Part shown: one piece after another, positions 55,410 to 64,000 of the stretch | How positions within the stretch are numbered: position 1 is the stretch's first letter | Layout: every line of letters begins with the position of its first letter | DNA from: Vibrio litoralis DSM 17657 | GTDB taxonomy: Bacteria; Pseudomonadota; Gammaproteobacteria; Enterobacterales; Vibrionaceae | Assembly (NCBI RefSeq): GCF_000426765.1 | Contig: NZ_AUFZ01000017.1 | Location: 1 to 64,000 of the forward strand | Direction: 5' to 3' | Length of the DNA stretch: 64,000 bases | The notes under the pieces: generated by a model | Databases searched by the model: none | What the model was told of the DNA's origin: nothing | The model's input: the letters and a program-made list of their open reading frames with translations, nothing else | Program-made: the position numbers and the translations under genes

Positions 55410-55643
55410 ATGGTCATTGAATTCTCCCAAGGAAAAATCATTGCTAACCAACACGAAATTGTTGTTCGTTTGAGCCAAATAGCGAGTGTCACTATGCAAT
55501 GTCAAACCGAAGCGCTGCAACTGATTGGTCGTGGTGCCAATGTGATTACTGCATATGATATACAATGCCAATGGTCGATTAAGTTAGATTCCGAACAACA
55601 ATTACAACAACTGGCTGATTTCCTTTGTTTACCAATACAATAG
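55410..55643 (+). CDS. DUF3389 family small protein
   Basis: The 77-residue protein (MVIEFSQGKIIANQHEIVVRL...) matches DUF3389, a small family of gamma-proteobacterial proteins of unknown role with a beta-rich start and a C-terminal helix. It is 9 bp after menI and likely shares its operon. Low hydrophobicity suggests a cytosolic protein. Confidence 0.7.
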   Translation: MVIEFSQGKIIANQHEIVVRLSQIASVTMQCQTEALQLIGRGANVITAYDIQCQWSIKLDSEQQLQQLADFLCLPIQ

Positions 55644-55789
55644 TGAATTGCTTTGTTGACTCTAATAAAAGGGGAATTTTCCGTTTTTATTTGCAATGCC
55701 TAAAAGTGGCGTTACCACAAGATTTATCCCTTTAAAGCTGATAAAGTGGGAAATTATTTCTTATTGCTAAACAATAGAGTTTCCCCTTT

Positions 55790-57487
55790 ATGAGCAGCCC
55801 ACGATTAAGAACACAATTTGAGCGTTTATTTGAACACTTCCAAGGCGAAGATTGCGCGATTCAGTTAGAAGAATTAACTGATATATTGTGTTGTACTCGC
55901 CGAAATACTCGTATTGTCCTTAACAAGTTAGCAGAAGAAGGCTGGATCGAATGGGTGCCGGCAGCAGGGCGTGGCAAGTTATCACGCTTGATTTTTAAAC
56001 GTAATAAAATTGATGTGAGTGAGAATCTTGCCAAGCGTTATTTAGAAGAAGGCAAAATTGAGCATGCTCTCTCTGTCTTAGATAATGACCCAGCACGGCT
56101 TACTCAAGTTTTCCAAGGCTACCTAGGTTTTAGTCATTTAGAAGGGCAGCAAGTCATCCGTTTGCCTTATTATCGCCAACTCGCCACACTCAACCCGTTA
56201 AAGCCGACTCGCCGTTCTGAGCAACACATCATTCGACAAATTTTTAGTGGCTTAACTCAGTTAGATGAAAAAGAGCAAGTTCAACCGGATCTTGCTCATC
56301 ACTGGGAAATGTTATCGCCGACTCATTGGCGTTTTTACCTACGTTCAGGGGTACGCTTTCATAACGGTGATCGTTTGAACATAACGGATGTGATTGAGAG
56401 CATTAACCGATTAAAAACATTAACTTTATTTGAACATATTGAATCAGTGGCTTCGCCTTCCAATAATACGCTCGATATTCACTTAACCGACGCCGATTAT
56501 TACTTACCTTTATTACTTACAGAAACACCGGCAAAAATATTGCAGTCACACCTCAATAACCCTGATAAATTTGATTTAATTCCCAACGGCACAGGGCCAT
56601 ATAAAGTCACCAGAAATGACTCATCTCGTTTGGTGCTAGAAGCATTTGAGCACTACTTTGGTTATCGACCATTGATCGAGCGAGTGGAAGTATGGGTGAT
56701 AGATGAAGCTCATTCATCCATGGTTTACCCTAGCTTAACTCACCCAAATAAACCTACAGAAGGGCAATTCACTGACGTAGAACTTGATCCTGGTTGCACC
56801 TATCTACTACTTAACCGTCGATCTGGCATCGCGAAAAATGATGATTGGGCACATTACTTAGCGCAAAGGTTAAACCCGTTTAGCTTATTGCGAGGGATCC
56901 CTGATCAAAAAGTCATTGAACTAGGCTTGCTACACGCTCATGGCTTAAAGCCTGGCTGGCATCATAGTGGAATTTTACAATCAAACTTAATGCCACCAGC
57001 GATAGAAAATAATGAGAAAGCACAAGTTACTGTCGCTTATCACAGCATGCATCCGTTGTTTCCGTATGTAATTCAATCCATGAAAAGTTTATTAAAAGAA
57101 GACGGGATTAGCTTAAAAACGGTCAAATATGATCTCACCGTTGAAAAACCTGATGAGGTGGACATTTGGCTCAAACCTATGGGGCTGGCTAACCATCGTA
57201 AGGATGCTTTAATCGGTTGGCTTCTTGGTTACAGTGATATCGATATTATGAGTAATCAGGAAAACTTTTCTAATTGGAAGAAGATGGTTTCAGATTGGCG
57301 CTCTCAACCGAATCAAACTTTCCCGGCAAAAGAGTTGGCCAAACAATTAGTGCAAACTCAGCAACTCATACCGATGTTTCACTGTTGGTTAGGGGTTAGC
57401 CAAGATCAATGTGGTTCACTGCAAAATGCCACTTGTAATGCATTGGGTTGGTTTGATTTTAGTCAGGTATGGGTAAAACCAGAGTAA
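55790..57487 (+). CDS. sgrR: SgrR family transcriptional regulator
   Basis: The 565-residue regulator has an N-terminal winged-helix DNA-binding domain (ELTDILCCTRRNTRIVLNKL). A family 5 solute-binding (peptide-binding-like) domain starts near residue 160 (NPLKPTRRSEQHIIRQIFSG). E. coli SgrR activates sgrS and sgrT during glucose-phosphate stress. The upstream gap (55644-55789) is too short and unstructured to call an sgrS. This is a SgrR-family protein whose target is uncertain. Confidence 0.85.
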   Translation: MSSPRLRTQFERLFEHFQGEDCAIQLEELTDILCCTRRNTRIVLNKLAEEGWIEWVPAAGRGKLSRLIFKRNKIDVSENLAKRYLEEGKIEHALSVLDNDPARLTQVFQGYLGFSHLEGQQVIRLPYYRQLATLNPLKPTRRSEQHIIRQIFSGLTQLDEKEQVQPDLAHHWEMLSPTHWRFYLRSGVRFHNGDRLNITDVIESINRLKTLTLFEHIESVASPSNNTLDIHLTDADYYLPLLLTETPAKILQSHLNNPDKFDLIPNGTGPYKVTRNDSSRLVLEAFEHYFGYRPLIERVEVWVIDEAHSSMVYPSLTHPNKPTEGQFTDVELDPGCTYLLLNRRSGIAKNDDWAHYLAQRLNPFSLLRGIPDQKVIELGLLHAHGLKPGWHHSGILQSNLMPPAIENNEKAQVTVAYHSMHPLFPYVIQSMKSLLKEDGISLKTVKYDLTVEKPDEVDIWLKPMGLANHRKDALIGWLLGYSDIDIMSNQENFSNWKKMVSDWRSQPNQTFPAKELAKQLVQTQQLIPMFHCWLGVSQDQCGSLQNATCNALGWFDFSQVWVKPE

Positions 57488-57539
57488 AGCTCTACACTAA
57501 ATAGACACTTTCGATAATGAACGAAGGGAGAATTGCATT

Positions 57540-57869
57540 ATGGACACACACCCTGATGGCTATGCGATTGTTCTATCAACAACAAACGAAGAAGAAAGCC
57601 AACAAGCGATTATTAATGCGTTATTAACCCAAAAATTAGCCGCTTGTATCCAAGTCATGCCAATAACGAGCTACTACCATTGGCATGGAGAGGTGAATCA
57701 TGATCAAGAATCACTATTGATCATTAAAATTCTGCATCGACACTACCAAGAAGTTGAGCAAGTTATCCTAGCTAACCATAGCTATCAAGTTCCACAAATC
57801 GTTATGCTGCCCATCGAAACGGGTTTCCACGAGTACCTACAATGGATCCAGTCTAGTAGTCACTCATAA
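57540..57869 (+). CDS. cutA: CutA1-family divalent ion tolerance protein
   Basis: This 109-residue protein has the CutA1 ferredoxin-like trimer signatures: IVLSTTNEEESQQAII, KLAACIQVMPITSYYHWHGEV, and ESLLIIKI. YQVPQIVMLPIETGFHEYLQWI follows. CutA1 was implicated in copper tolerance; the direct function is unsettled. GAAGGGAGA before the ATG supports the start. An NYN nuclease gene follows by 24 bp in the same direction. Confidence 0.93.
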   Translation: MDTHPDGYAIVLSTTNEEESQQAIINALLTQKLAACIQVMPITSYYHWHGEVNHDQESLLIIKILHRHYQEVEQVILANHSYQVPQIVMLPIETGFHEYLQWIQSSSHS

Positions 57870-57893
57870 TGCCGTATTTTTATTTGGAAATTT

Positions 57894-58367
57894 ATGCAAA
57901 CTGTATCCATATTAGTTGATGTACAAAACATCTATTACACCACTCGCGACAAATATCACCGCCATTTTGATTACAACGCATTCTGGGCAAAAGTGATGAA
58001 AGATCGCACTTTAGTCAATGCCAATGCTTATGCGATAGCGCGTAGCGACGATAAACAAAAGCAATTTCATAATATCCTAAGAGGTATTGGATTTGACGTA
58101 AAACTCAAACCATTTATTCAACGACAAGATGGCTCTGCAAAAGGGGATTGGGATGTTGGAATTGCGCTTGATGCGATGGAATTAGCTGAAATTTCAGATG
58201 TGATTGTGATTGCATCGGGAGATGGTGACTTTGATTTATTAGCTAAGCGTATTCAGAGTCGTTATGGAAAAACCGTTGAAGTTTATGGGGTTCCGGGCTT
58301 AACGGCGAATTCTCTGATTGAAGCCGCCGATCGATACCAACCCATTGAAGATGAGTTATTGCTCTGA
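57894..58367 (+). CDS. NYN domain (LabA/DUF88) ribonuclease-like protein
   Basis: The 157-residue PIN-like NYN fold has the acidic residues of a metal-dependent RNase site: VDVQN near the start, KGDWDVGIALDA in the middle and ASGDGDFDLL. Family members cleave RNA; some act in regulation or with toxin-like systems. The gene overlaps the 3' end of the convergent DUF2986 gene by 12 bp. It likely forms a unit with cutA. Confidence 0.85.
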   Translation: MQTVSILVDVQNIYYTTRDKYHRHFDYNAFWAKVMKDRTLVNANAYAIARSDDKQKQFHNILRGIGFDVKLKPFIQRQDGSAKGDWDVGIALDAMELAEISDVIVIASGDGDFDLLAKRIQSRYGKTVEVYGVPGLTANSLIEAADRYQPIEDELLL

Positions 58368-58544
58368 TTCTACTTGATCGGTTGTTTGCACATCATTTGA
58401 AGGGGCTTGAGTTTGAGCCTCTTCTTCCATGCGAGCTCGCTCTGCTTTAGAAATATATTTCGGCTTATTGGTTTTATGCAGCTTGGAATTTTGCTGCTTT
58501 AAGCGTTTTTTTAAAATCGAGTTGATTTTCTTCTTACGGTTCAT
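58356..58544 (-). CDS. DUF2986 family small basic protein
   Basis: The 62-residue protein MNRKKKINSILKKRLKQQN... with KPKYISKAERARMEEE matches DUF2986. It is strongly basic in its first half and acidic/Gln-rich at the end. No function is known for the family; the charge pattern would suit nucleic-acid or ribosome binding. ATG 58544 is chosen for the conserved MNRKKKIN; a start at 58559 is possible. It is convergent with the NYN nuclease (12-bp overlap). Confidence 0.75.
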   Translation of the reverse strand: MNRKKKINSILKKRLKQQNSKLHKTNKPKYISKAERARMEEEAQTQAPSNDVQTTDQVESEQ

Positions 58545-58738
58545 AACCAGTCTCTGCAATCAAGTGGGTGCGCATCATATCAAACGCCTATTTTAATGCT
58601 AGCTTATATTTTCAGTTGCTTTAATTGATTTCGTTAAGGGCTTAAGTGTATTTAGCGTTCGATAGTGCAATATTCGCTTTTCATTCGTGATCGAGTTCTA
58701 TATATTCGAACCCCATTTTAATCAGACTCGGAATTACT

Positions 58739-59104
58739 ATGACTTGCGAGATATACAAAGACTTCATTTTTGAAGCAGCGCACCATTTACCTAACGTACC
58801 AGAAGGGCATAAATGCGGGCGTTTGCACGGTCATTCTTTCTTTGTTCGCTTATACATTCAAGGTGCAGTAGATTCGACCACTGGCTGGATTATCGATTTT
58901 GGTGATGTGAAGAAAATCTTCGCGCCGATTTATGATCAACTTGACCACTACTACCTCAATGATATCCCTGGCCTAGAGAACCCAACTAGCGAAGTATTAG
59001 CGAAGTGGATCTGGGAAAAAGTGAAACCTCTGCTGCCACAACTCAGCAAAGTTGAAATTAAAGAAACCTGTACAGCTGGCTGTATATACCGCGGTCAAGA
59101 GTAA
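58739..59104 (+). CDS. queD: 6-carboxy-5,6,7,8-tetrahydropterin synthase
   Basis: The 121-residue T-fold enzyme converts 7,8-dihydroneopterin triphosphate into carboxy-tetrahydropterin for queuosine. The zinc His residues are in AAHHLP and LHGHSF, and the catalytic Cys is in [24 protein letters not shown] and [12 protein letters not shown] are family-typical. queE starts 11 bp downstream, so queD-queE is an operon. No preQ1 riboswitch was recognised upstream. Confidence 0.95.
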   Translation: MTCEIYKDFIFEAAHHLPNVPEGHKCGRLHGHSFFVRLYIQGAVDSTTGWIIDFGDVKKIFAPIYDQLDHYYLNDIPGLENPTSEVLAKWIWEKVKPLLPQLSKVEIKETCTAGCIYRGQE

Positions 59105-59115
59105 AGGCGAGCCTT

Positions 59116-59784
59116 GTGTACAAGATCAACGAAATCTTTGAAACCATCCAAGGAGAAGGCTACTTTACCGGTGTGCCTTCTGTTTTTATTCGCCTACAAG
59201 TTTGTCCGGTAGGCTGTTCATGGTGTGATACCAAACAAACTTGGACCGCTGAAGAAATCGATAAAACCACACTCGGTGATATCATCATAAAACAGGGTGA
59301 TAGCCCAAGCTGGAGCCCAGCTAGCGTTGACGAAATTGTATCTCTATATCAACAGCAAGGCTACACAGCAAAGCATATTGTGATCACTGGTGGTGAGCCT
59401 TGTATCTATGATTTACAGCCATTAACGTCTGCTTTTGAAGCGTTAGGCTGTCAATGTCAAATTGAGACCAGTGGAACATCGGAAGTGTTATGTTCTGATA
59501 ACACCTGGGTGACAGTGTCACCAAAAATTGCCATGAAAGGTAAATTGGAAGTCCTCGATTCTGCACTACAGCGTGCAAATGAAGTTAAGCACCCAGTAGG
59601 GACACAAAAAGATATCGATCAACTTGATGCGCTACTCACTCGTGCACAATGTGAATCTAAAGCCAACATAGCCCTGCAGCCAATCAGTCAGAAACCTAGA
59701 GCCACTGAGCTTTGTATGGAAACCTGCATTAAGCGTAACTGGCGTTTATCTATCCAAACACATAAGTATTTGAACATTGCTTAA
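59116..59784 (+). CDS. queE: 7-carboxy-7-deazaguanine synthase (radical SAM)
   Basis: The 222-residue radical-SAM enzyme has the iron-sulfur motif CPVGCSWC near residue 30. GEGYFTGVPSVFIRLQ, the SAM-binding ITGGEPC and a family-typical C-terminus follow. It makes the deazaguanine core from QueD product. The GTG at 59116 is chosen, preceded by AAGGCGAG. A perfect matS site lies inside the gene at 59509-59521. A strong bidirectional terminator follows. Confidence 0.93.
   Translation: MYKINEIFETIQGEGYFTGVPSVFIRLQVCPVGCSWCDTKQTWTAEEIDKTTLGDIIIKQGDSPSWSPASVDEIVSLYQQQGYTAKHIVITGGEPCIYDLQPLTSAFEALGCQCQIETSGTSEVLCSDNTWVTVSPKIAMKGKLEVLDSALQRANEVKHPVGTQKDIDQLDALLTRAQCESKANIALQPISQKPRATELCMETCIKRNWRLSIQTHKYLNIA
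59509..59521. promoter_or_regulatory. matS site (perfect consensus)
   Basis: GTGACAGTGTCAC fits the MatP-binding consensus GTGACRNYGTCAC at all positions. It lies inside queE, as many matS sites lie in coding sequence. It marks the terminus macrodomain. Confidence 0.8.
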
Positions 59785-59840
59785 TGAATCTCTTCGGATA
59801 ACTAGATAAGCAGGGTGTAGAGATATTATCTGTTGATATA

Positions 59841-59887
59841 AAAAAGCGCCTCATTCCACTTTATTGATGTGAAATGAGGCGCTTTTT
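59841..59887. terminator. Bidirectional intrinsic terminator
   Basis: AAAAAGCGCCTCATT and AATGAGGCGCTTTTT pair over 15 bp and close an AT-rich loop. It serves queE and the convergent MFS gene. Confidence 0.85.
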
Positions 59888-59918
59888 ATTTGTTCAAGTT
59901 CTTATTGGTTTTACTCGA

Positions 59919-61079
59919 TTACTCACCCGCAACCATACGTGATTTACGCTTGATACTCATAGCAAACATATAAAGTGATGTCGCTAACAAGGTCACGAAT
60001 AAGAAACCCGTCAAACGTTCAGGATTATTCATCCAATGCTGTGCGGCAATAGGGCCAGCAACCGAACCTATACTGTAGGCAAGTAACATGATCTGCGTGG
60101 CAGAAACAATGTAGTTTTCTTCTAACCCATCACAACCTAGGCTTATCGCCAAAGGGTAGATAGAGAAGGTTGCCATACCAAGTAACACTAGGCTAATTGC
60201 AAGTACAACTAGGCTAGAGCTTAATGTGGTTAAGCCAATAGCAAACACACCGAGTAGACAAAATAATCCCATCAATAATTTCTTGCCCATAAATTGGCTG
60301 CCCCAAGACACAATAGGCTGTACCAACATTGCGCCCATGACTAACAGCGCCATCAAGCTGCCAATTTTCGCGGTTGAAACATGGCGATCGTGTAACTCTA
60401 AAGGCATAAGGCCATAAATAGAGCCAATTAACAGACCAGACACCATACAACCAATTAAGGCCGCTTTATTCATCTTAAATACTTGCTTTAAGCTAAGCAC
60501 TGAATGGGTTTCCGTTTGCGGTTGTTGGCAGCGACCAAAACAAAGCAACAGGGTAGCAGCAACAAGTAAAGACAGAATCACCACAAATGGCCACTCGCTT
60601 TCCATTGCAAAAACACTAATGCCTAGTTGACCTATCGTCGCACCACCATAAAGTGAAGCCATGTATAAACCTAGTCGTTTAGCTCGGCTTTTTTCATCAC
60701 CAATTAGTAGCCAAGATTCAACAACCACAAATATGCCAGCCACTGCAATGCCTGCAATGAAACGAGCAAATAGCCATGACTCAAATGCCGGAACAATCGG
60801 CATTGTCACAATAGTGAACGAAAAAAGCACTAGGAAAAAGATAAAAGCATTTTTATGTCCAATTTTAGCAACAATAGGCTCAATGAACATCGCACCCAAT
60901 AATAAACCAGCATAAAAAGCACTGGCTAACCAGCTTGCAGCGTCCGTGCTTAAACCATATTGACCTAACATCAATGGGATCAAACTCATTAAATAACCCG
61001 ATGCAACCGCATATAAAGATAGTGCTGCAACTGGGATAAAAAATGATGGTTTTGATGAAGTCAAAGCTACGTCGTTCAC
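59919..61079 (-). CDS. MFS transporter (YcaD-like)
   Basis: The 386-residue major facilitator protein has twelve hydrophobic helices. It has the loop motif of YcaD-type carriers (ARFIAGIAVAGIFVVVESWL) and a central polar loop (RCQQPQTETHS). The substrate is unknown; YcaD-like proteins are uncharacterised. It is convergent with queE across the terminator and 200 bp downstream of trxC on the same strand. Confidence 0.85.
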   Translation of the reverse strand: MNDVALTSSKPSFFIPVAALSLYAVASGYLMSLIPLMLGQYGLSTDAASWLASAFYAGLLLGAMFIEPIVAKIGHKNAFIFFLVLFSFTIVTMPIVPAFESWLFARFIAGIAVAGIFVVVESWLLIGDEKSRAKRLGLYMASLYGGATIGQLGISVFAMESEWPFVVILSLLVAATLLLCFGRCQQPQTETHSVLSLKQVFKMNKAALIGCMVSGLLIGSIYGLMPLELHDRHVSTAKIGSLMALLVMGAMLVQPIVSWGSQFMGKKLLMGLFCLLGVFAIGLTTLSSSLVVLAISLVLLGMATFSIYPLAISLGCDGLEENYIVSATQIMLLAYSIGSVAGPIAAQHWMNNPERLTGFLFVTLLATSLYMFAMSIKRKSRMVAGE

Positions 61080-61279
61080 CGCATACTCCGCAAAGATTAA
61101 TGTAAATAATAGGATAATTTCGCGGCGAATATGAGGCTAATATTACAAGATGTAAAATGAGATTTTTTTGATTTAACGATAAAAGAAATTGATTGAAGAG
61201 GAGTTACTGTATTTTCAGTAGGAAACTACCTAATAATAAGCATATTAGGCAGTCTTTATTGTGGATTATTAGATGTTAA

Positions 61280-61714
61280 CTATTTGGCAATCGCTTGGGT
61301 TAACCATTGTGTAAACTGGCCTTTTGGCAATGCGCCATTAATAGAATTAACCATTTTACCTGACTTAAACACCATAACGGTTGGAATGCTGCGAATTTGA
61401 TACTTAGCGGCAATATTTTGCTGTGATTCGGTATCTACTTTTAAAAATCTCACTTGGCCAGTCATTTCAGCCGCCGTATCTTCAAAAATAGGAGCAAAGC
61501 CAACACATGGGTTACACCAAGGTGCCCAAAAATCAATAACAACTGGCAGTTCACTGGTTAATAATGCATTTAAATTTTCAGTTGTAGCCGTTACTGGCTT
61601 GCCATCAAACAGAGGTGACTGACAGCGCCCACAACTCGCTCTATCTGACACTCTCGCTTCAGGGACTTTGTTCTTACTTTGACATTGTGGGCAAGCGGTT
61701 ACAAATGATGTCAT
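61280..61714 (-). CDS. trxC: Thioredoxin 2 (zinc-binding, TrxC)
   Basis: The 144-residue protein has an N-terminal zinc ribbon (CPQCQSKNKVP...CGRCQ) followed by a thioredoxin domain. The active site is WCNPC rather than the usual WCGPC. RSIPTVMVFKSGKMVNSI is family-typical. TrxC reduces disulfides, often under OxyR control. The Gly-to-Asn change in the active site may alter redox potential. It is divergent from the second fabH gene. Confidence 0.92.
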   Translation of the reverse strand: MTSFVTACPQCQSKNKVPEARVSDRASCGRCQSPLFDGKPVTATTENLNALLTSELPVVIDFWAPWCNPCVGFAPIFEDTAAEMTGQVRFLKVDTESQQNIAAKYQIRSIPTVMVFKSGKMVNSINGALPKGQFTQWLTQAIAK

Positions 61715-61885
61715 GAGGGACCTCTTTTAAGAATATTCTCTGCTATATATAAAAATGTGACTAGCTGTTTATAAAACGGTTAGTAAGGAAGTGCTTAACG
61801 TATAAGTTTTCAAGCAACTATCGTATAATATTTACAAGTTTGAAATAAACAAAAATAAAACAATAAAATTAATAAGGTGTTTTTT

Positions 61886-62977
61886 ATGGCGAACGTTTAC
61901 GCAGAAATTACAGGGTGGGGAAAGTGTCTACCACCTGCTGTTTTGACTAATAACGATTTAAGTACATTTTTAGAAACCTCCGATGAATGGATCCGCTCTC
62001 GTACCGGAATTGAAAGTCGCCGCATTAGCCATGTAGAGACATCTGATCTTGCAACAGTAGCAGCCAAAAATGCCATGCAAGCGGCGGGAATCACCGCCAA
62101 TGACGTTGATTGTATTATTGTCGCAACATGCTCACCGGATACCTTGATTCCAAATACTGCGTCGAAAGTGCAAAGTAACCTTGGTATCCAAGCCGCTGCC
62201 GCCTTTGATCTCAACGCAGCTTGTACTGGTTTCCTTTATGGTTTAGAAACTGCAACTCGGCTAATCCAAGCGGGTAATTATCGTAATGCGATTGTTATTG
62301 GTGCAGAACACTTATCGTTTTATCTAAACTGGACCCAACGTGATACCGCGGTATTGTTTGGTGATGGCGCAGGCGCAGTTGTACTATCTCGACGTGAACA
62401 AGATAACTCTGTCGGACTTCAGCAGGCTTCATTAGGCTGTGATGCGGAAGGGCGTGACATTCTTGCTATTCCTAAGTTTGGTACTGCCATGGATCGTTTT
62501 GATCAAGATAGTGGTCACTGGAGTTTTGATTTTATCGGTAAAGATATCTTTAAACGTGCAGTAAAAGGCATGAGTGCCGCGACGCAAAACGTACTTGAAC
62601 GTTCCGGTTTAACCAAAGAAGAAATTGATTGTGTGGTACCTCATCAGGCCAATATTCGTATCATCCAAACCTTGTGTGATTTTGCAGGTATTTCTCAAGA
62701 TAAAGCTTTCGTAAATATTCAAAAATACGGTAATACTTCCGCAGCAACGGTTCCTATCGCTTTATGCGAAGCCGTTGAACAAGGATTTGTAAAACCGAAT
62801 ATGAATATTCTTGTTGCCGCATTTGGTGCAGGTTTAACCTGGGGCGCAGGCATGATTAAGTGGGGCGATAGAGTCACACCTACCGAAGCACAAACAGCGG
62901 AACTAGAGCCTTGTGATAAAACAGCTCTACAATTGTTGGAAGAAGCCATCGAGCATTGTAAGGCCTATCAAAAGTAA
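61886..62977 (+). CDS. fabH: Second 3-oxoacyl-ACP synthase III (FabH-like)
   Basis: The 363-residue KASIII enzyme has the catalytic Cys in [10 protein letters not shown], His in PHQANIRI and Asn in [12 protein letters not shown]. Its N-terminus [17 protein letters not shown] and the extended C-terminus ([20 protein letters not shown]) differ from housekeeping FabH. It may start a specialised fatty acid or polyketide chain, or use a different starter. ATG 61886 follows AAGGTG. No acyl-carrier protein gene is adjacent. Confidence 0.85.
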   Translation: MANVYAEITGWGKCLPPAVLTNNDLSTFLETSDEWIRSRTGIESRRISHVETSDLATVAAKNAMQAAGITANDVDCIIVATCSPDTLIPNTASKVQSNLGIQAAAAFDLNAACTGFLYGLETATRLIQAGNYRNAIVIGAEHLSFYLNWTQRDTAVLFGDGAGAVVLSRREQDNSVGLQQASLGCDAEGRDILAIPKFGTAMDRFDQDSGHWSFDFIGKDIFKRAVKGMSAATQNVLERSGLTKEEIDCVVPHQANIRIIQTLCDFAGISQDKAFVNIQKYGNTSAATVPIALCEAVEQGFVKPNMNILVAAFGAGLTWGAGMIKWGDRVTPTEAQTAELEPCDKTALQLLEEAIEHCKAYQK

Positions 62978-63001
62978 TAAATAACTACTGATACACCTTT
63001 T

Positions 63002-63036
63002 AAAACGTCCATAGGAGAAATCCATGGACGTTTTTT
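63002..63036 (+). terminator. Intrinsic terminator after the second fabH
   Basis: AAAACGTCCAT and ATGGACGTTTT form an 11-bp stem followed by six Ts. Confidence 0.8.
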
Positions 63037-63120
63037 ATCACATCGCCACGATATTAAGCCTTTTCTAAATTAATATTTACTAATATAATAATTGAAAATA
63101 TTAATCATCAAGAGGTAATT

Positions 63121-63543
63121 ATGACCATTCCTTGGAGTGCTTTATTCGGTGGGATGCTGCTCGGTATTTCTGCAACTATCCTTATGTTATTTAAAGGAAA
63201 GGTAGCTGGAATTAGTGGGATTGTTAGCGGTGCAATAACGCCATCATCGGTAGATAAAGGCTGGCGAATTCAATTTATCATTGGCTTGATTGCTGGCGGT
63301 TTCTTGACAAATTGGCTTGTCCAACCGGAGTTATCCGGTATTCCTGCTCATTACTCTAGCTCTATTGTGACTATGCTACTGGCTGGTTTACTAGTTGGTC
63401 TTGGAACCAAGTTAGGTAATGGCTGTACGAGTGGTCATGGCATTTGTGGAATGGGGCGGTTTTCTATCCGATCTATGATCGCCACACTCACTTTTATGTT
63501 AGTGGCAGCAGTCACTGTTTACATTCGATTACATGTTTTATAG
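63121..63543 (+). CDS. YeeE/YedE family transporter half 1 (thiosulfate/sulfur transport-like)
   Basis: The 140-residue membrane protein has four hydrophobic helices with the YeeE/YedE motif GTKLGNGCTSGHGICGMGRFS. Its Cys residues are like those used by TsuA-type thiosulfate channels. The family is usually about 350 residues in one chain; here the second half is a separate gene 10 bp downstream. Uptake of thiosulfate or a related sulfur compound is likely but unproven. Confidence 0.85.
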   Translation: MTIPWSALFGGMLLGISATILMLFKGKVAGISGIVSGAITPSSVDKGWRIQFIIGLIAGGFLTNWLVQPELSGIPAHYSSSIVTMLLAGLLVGLGTKLGNGCTSGHGICGMGRFSIRSMIATLTFMLVAAVTVYIRLHVL

Positions 63544-63553
63544 GTGAATTAAT

Positions 63554-63991
63554 ATGAAACGTTATTCTTTTATTCCATTGATAGCAGGCTTGCTTTTTGG
63601 CGCTGGCATGGTGATTTCAGATATGGTCAACCCAGTTAAAGTTATCGCCTTTCTCGATGTAGCAGGCGCATGGAAAGTCGATTTGGCTTTTGTGATGGGA
63701 GGAGCATTACTGATCTTTACTCCAATGTACCATTTTGTTATTAAGGCAAGACAAAAGCCGCTTGATCAAACAGAGTTCTGTATCACTAAGAGTAAAGTTG
63801 TGGATCGTAAACTGATCCTTGGTGCCAGTTTATTTGGACTAGGTTGGGGAATTGCCGGGATCTGCCCAGGTCCAGCTTTAGCATCATTATCAACGCTTAA
63901 CTTAAGTTTGATGGCTTTTGTTTCGGCTATGGTAATGGGTATGCTTTTCACTCATTATATTCAATCTAAACGCAAAGCCTGCAATGAATGA
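63554..63991 (+). CDS. YeeE/YedE family transporter half 2
   Basis: The 145-residue membrane protein is the partner of the preceding gene. It has LLFGAGMVISDMVNPVKVIAFLDV and the motif WGIAGICPGPALASL, a second Cys-bearing signature of the family. The two would assemble as one transporter. GTGAATTAAT lies before the ATG 10 bp after the first half, so they form an operon. Complete within the window. Confidence 0.85.
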   Translation: MKRYSFIPLIAGLLFGAGMVISDMVNPVKVIAFLDVAGAWKVDLAFVMGGALLIFTPMYHFVIKARQKPLDQTEFCITKSKVVDRKLILGASLFGLGWGIAGICPGPALASLSTLNLSLMAFVSAMVMGMLFTHYIQSKRKACNE

Positions 63992-64000
63992 ATATTGATC

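Noticed and set aside
55644..55789. An sgrS small RNA gene beside sgrR
   Set aside because: The gap is only 146 bp and lacks a terminator hairpin and a ptsG-pairing stretch that could be recognised, so sgrS is not claimed.
58560..58738. A preQ1 riboswitch before queD
   Set aside because: No conserved preQ1 core, pseudoknot arms or A-rich tail could be recognised in the leader.

Overview
The window looks like a chromosomal segment of a Vibrionaceae bacterium, most likely Vibrio or a close relative. The evidence is moderately AT-rich DNA, VCR-like integron attC ends, Vibrio-type intergenic repeats, and gene blocks whose order matches the E. coli yebR-letAB-rsmF/proQ-prc region and the pyrD-zapC-rlmL-uup-rmf-fabA-lonH-matP region. 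No species is claimed. One perfect matS site (59509-59521), four one-mismatch sites and the matP gene itself suggest that the segment lies in the terminus macrodomain.

Layout. 1-2341 is accessory DNA: the 5' part of an IS1111-group transposase abutting a truncated attC, a cassette with an arginase-fold hydrolase, a complete attC, a CatB-like acetyltransferase cassette whose attC is cut short, and a C-terminal remnant of another IS110-family transposase. 2354-14582 is core with lineage-specific genes: TerB-like protein, TSUP permease, HrpA, two outer-membrane beta-barrels, EcsC, DUF924, M32 carboxypeptidase, LysE exporter, a small membrane protein and a coiled-coil protein. 14687-21119 holds yajQ and a Trp-type DAHP synthase, divergent from a degenerate stand-alone PEP-synthase C-terminal domain, then a DUF4442 thioesterase, CvfB, DUF2238 and a PheC-like periplasmic protein.

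21259-31983 is the envelope and RNA block: rsmF, letB (seven MCE domains), letA and an ABC exporter that appears to share their operon, divergent from msrC, then proQ and prc. 32167-40889 holds a secreted duplicated-domain protein, pepN and the giant NAD-glutamate dehydrogenase. 41055-53316 runs pyrD, zapC, rlmL, a DUF836 redoxin overlapping uup, a GlyGly-CTERM DUF3466 protein, rmf, fabA, lonH and matP. 53466-63991 holds a cytochrome c, an M48 lipoprotein protease, menI, DUF3389, sgrR, cutA, an NYN nuclease, DUF2986, queD-queE, an MFS permease, trxC, a second fabH, and a split YeeE/YedE transporter.

The signals most worth following are the pyrD leader, which combines a PurR box, a C/G-rich start region and a hairpin followed by Ts just before the gene; tandem FadR and FabR-like boxes before fabA; the IS1111/attC arrangement; the ABC-letA-letB operon with a Fur-like box; and the PEP-synthase-like pseudoenzyme beside a PEP-consuming enzyme. 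No rRNA, tRNA or CRISPR was seen.
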